Origin: Roseovarius mucosus DSM 17069
GTDB lineage: Bacteria; Pseudomonadota; Alphaproteobacteria; Rhodobacterales; Rhodobacteraceae
Length of the DNA: 64,000 bases
Direction: 5' to 3'
NCBI RefSeq assembly: GCF_000768555.3
Contig: NZ_KN293975.1
Coordinates: 434,001 to 498,000 of the forward strand
Within the stretch, counting starts at the first letter, position 1. Each line of letters begins with the position of its first letter. The notes under the pieces were generated by a model. That model saw only the letters and a program-made list of their open reading frames with translations. It was not told where the DNA came from and did no database searches. Made by a program: the position numbers and the translations under genes. Positions 1-7,835 of the stretch are shown here, piece after piece.

Positions 1-1
1 G

Positions 2-1723
2 TTCAACGGGGTGAAGCGCGAGATTGCCGACCTGCCGCGCAAGGATACGCGCGCAGGTCATGGCATGGTTGAGCGGCGCGCAGCCGAGGCCCAGGCGAAG
101 GGGGCCTTTACCTGCTGGCAGATGGGGGGCGCAGGCGCCGTGGGCGGGCAGGTGCTGACCGGTTTACCGGTGCTCAACCGATTGCGGCGTAGGTTCTATG
201 GGCAGGTGTCTGTCTGGCCATTTGAGGTGTTGGACAAGCCTGTGGCACTGGTCGAGGTTTGGCCCGGCCTCATCAATCCCGCTGTCAAACGGGCCGAGGC
301 GCAGGGCGGCATCCGCGACGCGCATCAGGTGCGCTTGATGGCGCGTGCGTTGGCCCGCATGTCCCCGGACCGGCTGACCGAGATGCTGGCGGTGGACGCG
401 CCCGAGGAGGGCTGGATACTGGGGCTGGGACATGAGGCAGAACTGATCGCTGCCTGCGAGGACACCCTCAAACCGCCGCCCCTGCGCAACGATTGCTTTG
501 CGCTGCCTGCAGGCGTGGATTGGACGCCGGTGGATGACGCGCTCGCCCTGTTGCGCGACCGGCTGCGCCCTGTTGTGGGCCAGAGCCGCGCGCCTCTGGC
601 GCAGGCGTTGGGCCGCGTGTTGGCAACCCCGATTACCGCCCCGCGCGCGAACCCTCCCGAGGCGAATACGGCCGTGGACGGCTATGGCTTTGCCCATGCC
701 AGCCTGACCACCGGCGATCAGGTGCTGCCGCTCGTTCAGGGCCGCGCGGCTGCGGGCGTGCCCTATTCCGGTACGGTGCCGCCGGGTTATGCCATCCGCG
801 TGCTGACGGGGGCGGCCCTGCCGACGGGTGTCGATACCGTGATCCTGCAAGAGGATGTGACCTTGGACGAGGGGCGCATCGCGTTTCGTTCTGGTCTCAA
901 GCCCGGTGCCAATACCCGCCGCGCGGGCGAGGATGTGGCGGCAGGCGCGCCGGTGCTGGAACCGGGCCGGGTCATTACCCCCGCCGATCTGGCACTCTGC
1001 GCCGCGGTGGGACTCTCGGACTTGCCCATCCATGACCAGTTGCGTGTTGCGGTGATGTCCACGGGGGATGAGTTGGTCGAACCGGGCGTGTCCGCCAGCG
1101 ACGGGCAAATCTATGATGCCAATCGTCCGATGCTCTTGGGGCTGATGCAACAGATGGGCTATGCGCCGCTCGATCTGGGGCGGATTGGCGATGATCGCGC
1201 GGCCCTGCGTGCGGCCTTTGATCATGCCTCTGAGAATGCCGATGCGATCCTCACCTCGGGTGGGGCGTCTGCTGGGGATGAGGATCATGTATCGGCCTTG
1301 CTGAACGAGGCGGGGGCGATGGCCCAGTGGCGCATCGCGCTCAAGCCGGGGCGCCCGCTGGCGCTTGGTCTCTGGCGGGGCGTGCCGGTCTTTGGCTTGC
1401 CGGGCAATCCGGTGGCGGCGCTCGTCTGCGCGCTGATCTTTGCGCGGCCTGCGCTGCGACTCTTGTCCGGGGCGGGGTGGTCTATGCCTCAGGGACTTGA
1501 CGTGCCGGCCGCGTTTGAGAAACGCAAGAAACCGGGCCGCCGAGAATATCTGCGTGCGCGTATCCGTGAGGGGCGGGTCGAGGTTTTCGCATCGGAAGGA
1601 TCAGGGCGGATCAGTGGCCTGAGCTGGGCTGAAGGCTTGGTCGAGCTGCCGGACGGAGCTGTGACCATTCAACCGGGTGATCCGGTCCGCTACATTCCCT
1701 ATGCGAGCTTTCTGAGCGCCTGA
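2..1723 (+). CDS. moeA: MoeA-type molybdopterin molybdotransferase with an extra N-terminal domain (5' end outside window)
   Basis: The reading frame is open from base 2, so the true start lies upstream; the GTG at 11 is probably internal. The C-terminal ~400 residues are MoeA/gephyrin-like, inserting molybdate into adenylylated molybdopterin. Family motifs seen: NTAVDGYGFA (usual SAMDGYA), MSTGDELVEPG, TSGGASAGDEDH and GLPGNPVAAL. The ~160 residues before this are a separate domain with VALVEVWPG and DAHQVRLMARALARM, which look like a DUF429/RNase H-like fold; that assignment is tentative. MoeA proteins are normally about 400 residues, so this is a fusion or a two-domain variant. The cofactor would serve enzymes such as the formate dehydrogenase encoded at 49.5 kb. 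The stop is followed 7 bases later by the convergent isomerase gene. Confidence 0.85.
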   Translation, partial: FNGVKREIADLPRKDTRAGHGMVERRAAEAQAKGAFTCWQMGGAGAVGGQVLTGLPVLNRLRRRFYGQVSVWPFEVLDKPVALVEVWPGLINPAVKRAEAQGGIRDAHQVRLMARALARMSPDRLTEMLAVDAPEEGWILGLGHEAELIAACEDTLKPPPLRNDCFALPAGVDWTPVDDALALLRDRLRPVVGQSRAPLAQALGRVLATPITAPRANPPEANTAVDGYGFAHASLTTGDQVLPLVQGRAAAGVPYSGTVPPGYAIRVLTGAALPTGVDTVILQEDVTLDEGRIAFRSGLKPGANTRRAGEDVAAGAPVLEPGRVITPADLALCAAVGLSDLPIHDQLRVAVMSTGDELVEPGVSASDGQIYDANRPMLLGLMQQMGYAPLDLGRIGDDRAALRAAFDHASENADAILTSGGASAGDEDHVSALLNEAGAMAQWRIALKPGRPLALGLWRGVPVFGLPGNPVAALVCALIFARPALRLLSGAGWSMPQGLDVPAAFEKRKKPGRREYLRARIREGRVEVFASEGSGRISGLSWAEGLVELPDGAVTIQPGDPVRYIPYASFLSA

Positions 1724-1730
1724 ACCGGGG

Positions 1731-2714
1731 TCACGCGACCCCGGCGCGCAGGATGTCATGGATATGAACGAGGCCGCGCAATTGCCCGGTCTCGTCCACG
1801 GCAAAGAGCGCGCTGATCTTGTGGGTGTTCATGACCCCCAATGCCTCGGACAAGAGTGCCTCGGGCAGGATGCTGCGGGGATTTCGCGTTGCCACCTCTC
1901 CGGCGGTGCGCGCCATGAGGTCCGACAGGTTTCGGCGCAAATCACCATCGGTGATCACCGCCAAGAGCCGACCCTCCTCGACAACCGCCGCCACGCCAAA
2001 GCCCTTGGCGGTCATCTCGATCAGGGTTTCCCCCATTGGGGTATCAGCGCTCACGATAGGCAGGGCGGCGCCGGTGTGCATCACCGAGGACACCCGCAAA
2101 AGCTGTGCGCCAAGCGTGCCACCGGGGTGAAAGGCGAGGAAGTTCTCACGCTCAAATCCGCGCAGGCGCATCAGGGCCACGGCGAGGGCATCGCCCAAGG
2201 CCAGTGTGCACGTGGTGCTGGTGGTTGGCGCCATGCCGATGGCGCAGGCCTCGGGCGCATTGGGCAGGGTCAGCAGGAAATCGGCCTGTTGGCCGAGGGT
2301 GCTGTCAGGCTTTTTGGTGATGGCAATGAGCGAAATCGCAAAGCGGCGACTATGGGCGATGATATCGGCCAATTCGCGGGTCTCGCCGGAGTTGGAGATC
2401 AGGATCAGCGCATCTTGCGGTGTGATCATGCCCAGATCGCCATGGCTTGCCTCACCGGGGTGGACATATTGCGCGGGCGTGCCGGTGCTGGCCATGGTGG
2501 CCGCGATTTTTGCGGCGATATGGCCCGATTTGCCCATGCCCGAGACGATGACCCGTCCCTTGACCTCAAGCAGACTGGCCACAACCGCGTCGAAATCGGC
2601 GGGCATTGCGGAGTGGAGGGCGCTGAGGGCCTCGGCCTCGATCCGGATCACGCCGCGGGCAATCTCGGTCGGGGTTTCGATCTGGGCCTCGGTGTGGGTC
2701 TTGGCGGTTGACAT
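1731..2714 (-). CDS. kdsD: KpsF/GutQ family sugar-phosphate isomerase (arabinose 5-phosphate isomerase type)
   Basis: The likely reaction is ribulose 5-phosphate to arabinose 5-phosphate, the first step to Kdo for lipopolysaccharide. An N-terminal SIS domain (about residues 35-180) carries VSGMGKSGHIAAKIAATM, HPGEASHGDLGM and ISNSGETRELAD. Two CBS domains follow, the first starting near SVMHTGAALPIV and the second near ATRNPRSI. Length of 327 residues fits KdsD/GutQ. I chose the ATG at 2714 over the upstream one at 2768 because AAAAGGAGGG lies 8 bases before it and the extra 18 residues look unlike the family. It is divergent from the MFS gene, with about 157 bases for both promoters. GutQ and KdsD cannot be told apart from sequence alone. 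Confidence 0.88.
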   Translation of the reverse strand: MSTAKTHTEAQIETPTEIARGVIRIEAEALSALHSAMPADFDAVVASLLEVKGRVIVSGMGKSGHIAAKIAATMASTGTPAQYVHPGEASHGDLGMITPQDALILISNSGETRELADIIAHSRRFAISLIAITKKPDSTLGQQADFLLTLPNAPEACAIGMAPTTSTTCTLALGDALAVALMRLRGFERENFLAFHPGGTLGAQLLRVSSVMHTGAALPIVSADTPMGETLIEMTAKGFGVAAVVEEGRLLAVITDGDLRRNLSDLMARTAGEVATRNPRSILPEALLSEALGVMNTHKISALFAVDETGQLRGLVHIHDILRAGVA

Positions 2715-2871
2715 GGGCGGTGCCCTCCTTTTGCGGCAACTGTTAGCCTGTCGCGCGCCCGGGGCCAAGCGCGGGATAGCGATTGCAACAAAATGCCGCC
2801 GCGTCGATCCTCTTTACACGGCCGGCTTTTTCCATCTGGTCAGTCGCCACGCGCCGTCCTATCGTCGCGCC

Positions 2872-4095
2872 ATGAATGCCGATGCCGCCCTTCTTGACAG
2901 CCGATATGCCTGGACGCGGCTTGCCGTGTCGCTGGCCATTGCCATGATCGGCAATGTTGGCATGTGGTCGATCATCGTGGTGATGCCCGCCATGCAGGCC
3001 GAGTTTGGCGTCGACCGTGCAGCGGCCTCGATGCCCTATACCTTGACCATGGTGGGCTTTGCGCTTGGCAATCTTGGAATTGGCCGGGTGGTGGACCGGT
3101 TCGGTGTTACGACGGCACTGATCGGGTCAGCGCTGTTGATTTCCTGCGCAACGGCTCTGGCCGCCATCAGCCCGACGGTGCTTCTGCTATCTGCCTTGCA
3201 ATTCCTGATCGGATTTGGAACCGCCGCCAGTTTCGGGCCGCTGATTGCCGACGTCTCGCTCTGGTTTCTCAAACGGCGCGGGATTGCCGTGGCGATCACC
3301 GCGAGCGGCAATTACCTCTCGGGGGCGATCTGGCCTGTGATCCTTGCTGGGATTCTGGCAGAGCAGGGATGGCGCGCCGTCTATATGGTGCTGGCGGTGG
3401 TGACCGTGGCGGGGGTGATCCCCTTGGCCCTGCTCTTGCGCCGCCGGGTGCCAATGGCGGCACGGGCGCATGCCGATAGCCTTTCGTCCGCGCGGGCCGG
3501 CGCCACAGGCCTCTCACCGCGCACTCTGGCTCTTCTGCTCGGTCTGGCGGGAGTGGGCTGCTGCGTGGCGATGTCGATGCCGCAAGTCCATATCGTGAGC
3601 TATTGCGTCGATCTGGGCTATGGCCCGGCTGTGGGCTCACAGATGCTGTCGCTCATGCTCTTGGGCGGGGTCGCGTCGCGCATCGTGTCAGGTCTCTTGG
3701 CCGACCGTTTGGGCGGCGTGCGCACGCTCTTGATCGGCTCTGCGTTGCAATGTCTGGCGCTTTTTCTCTATCTGCCCTCGGGCGGGCTGACCTCGCTCTA
3801 TATCGTCAGCCTTGTCTTTGGCTTGGCGCAGGGGGGGATAGTGCCCAGCTATGCCGTGATCGTGCGGGAATACATGCCCAGTGCCGAGGCCGGACGGCGC
3901 GTGGGATTCGTGATGATGGCGACGATTGCCGGGATGGCGATCGGCGGCTGGATGTCGGGCTGGATCTATGACCTGACCGGCAGCTATCACATGGCGTTTC
4001 TCAACGGCATCGCGTGGAATTTCCTGAACATCGGGATCATGGTTTTGATCCTGCTGCGCACACGGACCCGCACCGGCAGCGCACTGCCGGCGTGA
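2872..4095 (+). CDS. Major facilitator superfamily transporter
   Basis: A 407-residue integral membrane protein with about twelve hydrophobic segments, the usual length of an MFS carrier. The loop after segment 2 holds GNLGIGRVVDRFG, a recognisable MFS motif A (G-x-x-x-D-R-x-G), and the symmetric loop in the second half reads SGLLADRLGG. It lies in the inner membrane. The substrate is unknown; the layout resembles monocarboxylate-porter or oxalate/formate-antiporter-like MFS proteins, but this is only a resemblance. The start at 2872 begins MNADAALLD just before the first transmembrane segment; longer upstream versions read through the divergent promoter region and are not credible. Confidence 0.85.
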   Translation: MNADAALLDSRYAWTRLAVSLAIAMIGNVGMWSIIVVMPAMQAEFGVDRAAASMPYTLTMVGFALGNLGIGRVVDRFGVTTALIGSALLISCATALAAISPTVLLLSALQFLIGFGTAASFGPLIADVSLWFLKRRGIAVAITASGNYLSGAIWPVILAGILAEQGWRAVYMVLAVVTVAGVIPLALLLRRRVPMAARAHADSLSSARAGATGLSPRTLALLLGLAGVGCCVAMSMPQVHIVSYCVDLGYGPAVGSQMLSLMLLGGVASRIVSGLLADRLGGVRTLLIGSALQCLALFLYLPSGGLTSLYIVSLVFGLAQGGIVPSYAVIVREYMPSAEAGRRVGFVMMATIAGMAIGGWMSGWIYDLTGSYHMAFLNGIAWNFLNIGIMVLILLRTRTRTGSALPA

Positions 4096-4103
4096 TCCGG
4101 CTT

Positions 4104-5474
4104 TTAATAGCTGTAATCGGTGTAAATTCGGCTCAGATCGCCGTTCCAATCGCCATTGTAGCGATCGAGCAGTTCATCCGCCGGGGTCTTGCCCGTCTCG
4201 ACACTCTCGCGCAGCGCATTGAGGAAATGCGTCTCGTCCGGGATCATGCCGCCGCCGCCCGAACGCGCGCGCGCCTTGAGACCGGCCTCTGATATATCCA
4301 GCACCGCGCGGGCCAGTTCATGCATGTGGACGTCGCCCACGCGCGCCTGAAGCCCATCGACGCTGGCCGCCACGCGCAGCGCATCACGCGTCGCGGCATC
4401 CCAGCCCTTGCAGATGTCCCATGCCGCGTCCAAGGCGGATTGGTCGTACATCAGCCCCACCCAGAAGGCAGGCAGCGCGCAGAGCCTGCGCCAAGGGCCG
4501 CCATCGGCGCCACGCATTTCCATGAATTTCTTGATCCGCGCCTCGGGAAAGGTCGTGGTCAGGTGATCCGCCCAATCGCTCAGCGTCGGCTTCTCGCCGG
4601 GCAGCGCAGGCAGTTCACCGCGCAGGAAGTCGCGGAACGACTGCCCCAGAGCGTCGATATATTTGCCATCGCGATAGACGAAATACATCGGCACATCGAG
4701 CGCATAGTCTGCATAGGCCTCGAATCCAAACCCCTCTTCGAACACAAACGGCAACATTCCGGTGCGAGCGGGATCAAGATCGCGCCAGACGCGGGAGCGC
4801 CAGCTTTTGTGCCCATTGGGTTTGCCCTCGAAAAAGGGCGAATTGGCAAAGAGCGCCGTCGCCACTGGTTGCAGGGCCAGTGCCACGCGGAGTTTCTGCA
4901 CCATGTCGGTTTCTGAGGAAAAATCGAGATTGACCTGAACGGTGCAGGTGCGGCGCATCATGGTCCGGCCCATGGTGCCGACTTTTTGCATATAGCTGTC
5001 CATCAGCTTGTAACGGCCCTTGGGCATGAGCGGCATGTCCTCATGCGTCCAGATGGGAGCCGCGCCCAGACCGATAAAGCCGACACCCACCTTGTCCGCG
5101 ATATCCTTGACCTCGCGCAGGTGGTCGTTCACCTCGTCGCAAGTCTGATGAATGGTCTCGAGCGGCGCACCTGAGAGTTCCAGTTGCCCGCCCGGTTCGA
5201 GGCTCACATTCGCACCGTCCTTTTCCAGCCCGATGAGCTTGCCGGCCTCCTCCACAGGAGCCCAGCCATGCACATCGCGCAGCCCTTCGAGCACCGCCAG
5301 AATGCTGCGCGGCCCCTCGTACGGGATGGGGCGCTGTGTGTCCTTGCAATAGCCGAACTTCTCGTGCTCGGTGCCAATGCGCCAATCTTCCTTGGGTTTG
5401 CAACCACTTGCCAGATATTCGGCCAGTTGCTCATGGCGTTCGATCGGCCCGCCGCCGGATTGTGGGATGGACAT
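4104..5474 (-). CDS. gshA: Glutamate-cysteine ligase (alphaproteobacterial/plant type)
   Basis: Catalyses the ATP-dependent first step of glutathione synthesis, joining L-glutamate to L-cysteine through the gamma-carboxyl. Length of 456 residues and motifs such as WRIGTEHEKFGY, EPGGQLELSGAPL, MRRTCTVQVNLDFSSE and MEMRGADGG are typical of the plant-like GCL group found in alphaproteobacteria, not the E. coli GshA type. The start at 5474 has AGGAGG 8 bases upstream. The end lies 8 bases from the convergent MFS stop. The cytosolic glutathione it makes may supply the glutathione transferase, glyoxalase-like and MAPEG proteins encoded elsewhere in the window. Confidence 0.93.
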   Translation of the reverse strand: MSIPQSGGGPIERHEQLAEYLASGCKPKEDWRIGTEHEKFGYCKDTQRPIPYEGPRSILAVLEGLRDVHGWAPVEEAGKLIGLEKDGANVSLEPGGQLELSGAPLETIHQTCDEVNDHLREVKDIADKVGVGFIGLGAAPIWTHEDMPLMPKGRYKLMDSYMQKVGTMGRTMMRRTCTVQVNLDFSSETDMVQKLRVALALQPVATALFANSPFFEGKPNGHKSWRSRVWRDLDPARTGMLPFVFEEGFGFEAYADYALDVPMYFVYRDGKYIDALGQSFRDFLRGELPALPGEKPTLSDWADHLTTTFPEARIKKFMEMRGADGGPWRRLCALPAFWVGLMYDQSALDAAWDICKGWDAATRDALRVAASVDGLQARVGDVHMHELARAVLDISEAGLKARARSGGGGMIPDETHFLNALRESVETGKTPADELLDRYNGDWNGDLSRIYTDYSY

Positions 5475-5537
5475 TTTCGGGCCTCCTGATCAGGGCAGTG
5501 TCTCGGGCGACACAGTTGGCGGCAAACGTCAGGACTG

Positions 5538-6065
5538 TCAATGCAGCCTAAGGTGCGAGGTGGTGCTTTGCGATTTCTGCCAGATCACAGTCGGGTGATC
5601 GGGCAGGCGGCGCATCTGGAACAGCATATGTTCGGTGCGCAGGCCGGGCAGGGCGGCGAAGGCGTCAAAGAGTGCCTCTGCGCCCTCGGCATTGAGCGGG
5701 ATATGCAGCGCGGGCGCGCCTTGCGTGCTCAGCGCCCAATGCGGCGGCTTGCCGGTGGGATCGAGTGTCAGCGCGTCAAGATCGCGGATCGCCACCACGC
5801 CCCCCGTGAGAGGCCCGAAATAGGCAACCTGTCCCTCGTCGACCTGCACCACGCCGGGACCACCCGCGCCTGCGCGAAATCGCGTCCGTTGCAGCCCCAT
5901 CAACAGGACCGCCCCGGCGAGGATCAAAAGCACGTAACCCAGCCATTGCAGAAGGCCGTAGCTGCCAACCCCCCACCAGAGACCAAGCGTCGCCAGCCCC
6001 AGCCCGCTCAAAACCTCGCGCCAGCGCCAAAGGGCGGCGCGCGCCTGCGGACGGATAAAGCTCAT
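5538..6065 (-). CDS. Hypothetical inner-membrane protein
   Basis: A 175-residue protein with two hydrophobic segments near residues 18-36 and 40-57 (VLSGLGLATLGLWWGVG; LGYVLLILAGAVLLMG), followed by a soluble C-terminal domain of about 110 residues. No catalytic motif is visible. Its start overlaps the end of rsmE by four bases (ATGA), so the two are probably co-translated. It resembles short conserved hypothetical membrane proteins of Rhodobacterales, but I cannot name a family. Confidence 0.75.
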   Translation of the reverse strand: MSFIRPQARAALWRWREVLSGLGLATLGLWWGVGSYGLLQWLGYVLLILAGAVLLMGLQRTRFRAGAGGPGVVQVDEGQVAYFGPLTGGVVAIRDLDALTLDPTGKPPHWALSTQGAPALHIPLNAEGAEALFDAFAALPGLRTEHMLFQMRRLPDHPTVIWQKSQSTTSHLRLH

Positions 6066-6796
6066 GTCCAGTCCCCCAAAGTGGTCTGCCAGAGTGTCAT
6101 CGCCGCCACCGCCGCCGTATCCGCGCGCAGGATGCGTGGCCCGAGGCTGATGGCGTAGGCCTGCGGCAGCGCCGCGAGGCGTGCGCGCTCTGCCTCCGAG
6201 AAACCGCCTTCGGGGCCGATCAGGATGGCCCAGGGCGCGCCGCGCGGCAGATCACGACCAAGGGTTGCCGCGTGACCCGCCAGCGCCTCGTCGCAAAACA
6301 TCAAATGACGCTCCTCGGGCCAGTTGGCCAGCATCCGGTCGAGGCGGTGCAGGTCGCTGACCTCTGGCACGAATGTGCCGCCGCATTGTTCGGCGGCCTC
6401 AACCGCATGCGCCTGAAGCCGGTCCTGCCGAATACGCTCGGCATTGGTGAATTCGGTCTGCACCGGGATGATCTGCGCCGCGCCCATTTCGGCGGCTTTC
6501 TCGACAATGAAATCCGTGCGGGCCTTCTTGATCGGAGCGAACATGAGCCAGAGGTCGGGCGGATTGCGCTGCGGGGCTGTCTGCTCGGCCACCTGCAGGG
6601 CGCCGCCGCGCTGCTTGCCTGCCTCGATCACGTCGGCGCGCCATTCCCCGGCCTCACCATTGAACAAAAGCACGGCGTCCCCCACGCCTTGCCGCATCAC
6701 CCCAAAGAGGTAATGCGCCTGCGGCTGGCTCAGAGGAATGGTTTGCCCTTCCCCCAATGGGTGCTCTACATAAAGCCTGATCTTCGCTGCTTTCAT
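6062..6796 (-). CDS. rsmE: 16S rRNA (uracil-1498 N3)-methyltransferase RsmE
   Basis: Methylates U1498 of 16S rRNA using S-adenosylmethionine. SPOUT-fold signatures are clear: AQIIPVQTEFTNAER in the middle and, at the C terminus, ILIGPEGGFSEAE followed by ISLGPRILRADTA, the knotted SAM-binding region. At 244 residues it is the normal size. I chose MKAAKIRLYV at 6796, which matches the family N terminus; an ATG seven codons upstream is possible. The gene is divergent from ubiA, whose start is only 11 bases away, so the promoters overlap heavily. Confidence 0.92.
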   Translation of the reverse strand: MKAAKIRLYVEHPLGEGQTIPLSQPQAHYLFGVMRQGVGDAVLLFNGEAGEWRADVIEAGKQRGGALQVAEQTAPQRNPPDLWLMFAPIKKARTDFIVEKAAEMGAAQIIPVQTEFTNAERIRQDRLQAHAVEAAEQCGGTFVPEVSDLHRLDRMLANWPEERHLMFCDEALAGHAATLGRDLPRGAPWAILIGPEGGFSEAERARLAALPQAYAISLGPRILRADTAAVAAMTLWQTTLGDWT

Positions 6797-6807
6797 GGGG
6801 CCAACAT

Positions 6808-7773
6808 ATGACCGCAAAGAACCAGATGCCAGAGGCCACGGGGCAGGTGGCCGATGCCTATGCTGGCAATTGGGTGGACCGATTGGCGCCTGCCGCCACG
6901 CGCCCTTATTTGCGGCTCAGCCGGGCGGACCGGCCGATTGGCACATGGCTCTTGCTCTTGCCCTGCTGGTGGGGGCTGACGCTTGCGATACTTTCGGACG
7001 GGCAGGCGGGATGGCATGATCTGTGGATATTCACTGGCTGCGCCCTCGGGGCGTTTCTGATGCGCGGGGCGGGCTGCACCTGGAATGACATCACCGACCG
7101 GCATATCGACGGCTCTGTGGCGCGCACGGCGTCGCGCCCGATTCCCGCAGGTCAGGTCACGGTACGCGGCGCGCTCATCTGGATGGCGGCGCAGGCGCTG
7201 ATTGCGTTCGGGATTCTTTTGACTTTCAATATCGCCGCGATTGCCCTTGGGGTGCTGTCGCTCTTGCCCGTGGCGGTCTATCCCTTTGCCAAGCGCTTTA
7301 CTTGGTGGCCGCAGGTGTTTCTCGGCCTCGCCTTCAACTGGGGTGCCCTTCTGGCCTGGACGGCGCATAGCGGTCGATTAGAGGCACCAGCGGTGATCCT
7401 CTATCTCGCGGGCATTGCCTGGACGCTCTTTTATGACACGATCTATGCCCATCAGGATGCAGAGGATGATGCCCTCATCGGGGTCAAATCCACGGCGCGG
7501 CTCTTTGGCGACAACTCGCCCCGCTGGCTGCGGTGGTTTCTGGTGGCGACCGTGTCGCTGATGGCGGTGGCCGTCATCCTCGCGGTGCCCGATGCGCGGC
7601 TGACAGCACTCCTCGTGGCGCTGTGCGGCCCTTGGGTAATGGGCTGGCACATGCAGGGACAGATGCGCCGTTTGCGGTTGGACGATACTGCGCGGTTGCT
7701 TCAACTCTTTCGCTCCAACCGCGATGCGGGCCTTTTGCCTGTGCCGTTTTTCGCCGTCGCCTGTTTGCTGTGA
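6808..7773 (+). CDS. ubiA: 4-hydroxybenzoate polyprenyltransferase UbiA
   Basis: Attaches the polyprenyl chain to 4-hydroxybenzoate in ubiquinone synthesis, in the inner membrane. The Mg-pyrophosphate motifs are present: NDITDRHID at about residues 93-101 and YDTIYAHQDAEDD near 210. There are seven to nine hydrophobic segments, and 321 residues is about the usual length, with a roughly 30-residue N-terminal extension before the YLRLSRADRPIGTWLLL opening. Divergent from rsmE. No other ubi gene is next to it here. Confidence 0.92.
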   Translation: MTAKNQMPEATGQVADAYAGNWVDRLAPAATRPYLRLSRADRPIGTWLLLLPCWWGLTLAILSDGQAGWHDLWIFTGCALGAFLMRGAGCTWNDITDRHIDGSVARTASRPIPAGQVTVRGALIWMAAQALIAFGILLTFNIAAIALGVLSLLPVAVYPFAKRFTWWPQVFLGLAFNWGALLAWTAHSGRLEAPAVILYLAGIAWTLFYDTIYAHQDAEDDALIGVKSTARLFGDNSPRWLRWFLVATVSLMAVAVILAVPDARLTALLVALCGPWVMGWHMQGQMRRLRLDDTARLLQLFRSNRDAGLLPVPFFAVACLL

Positions 7774-7835
7774 TTGAACTCAGGCCGCTGCGCGCCTAAA
7801 GACGTGGGCAGCACTCATAAATTGGCCATTGCCCG

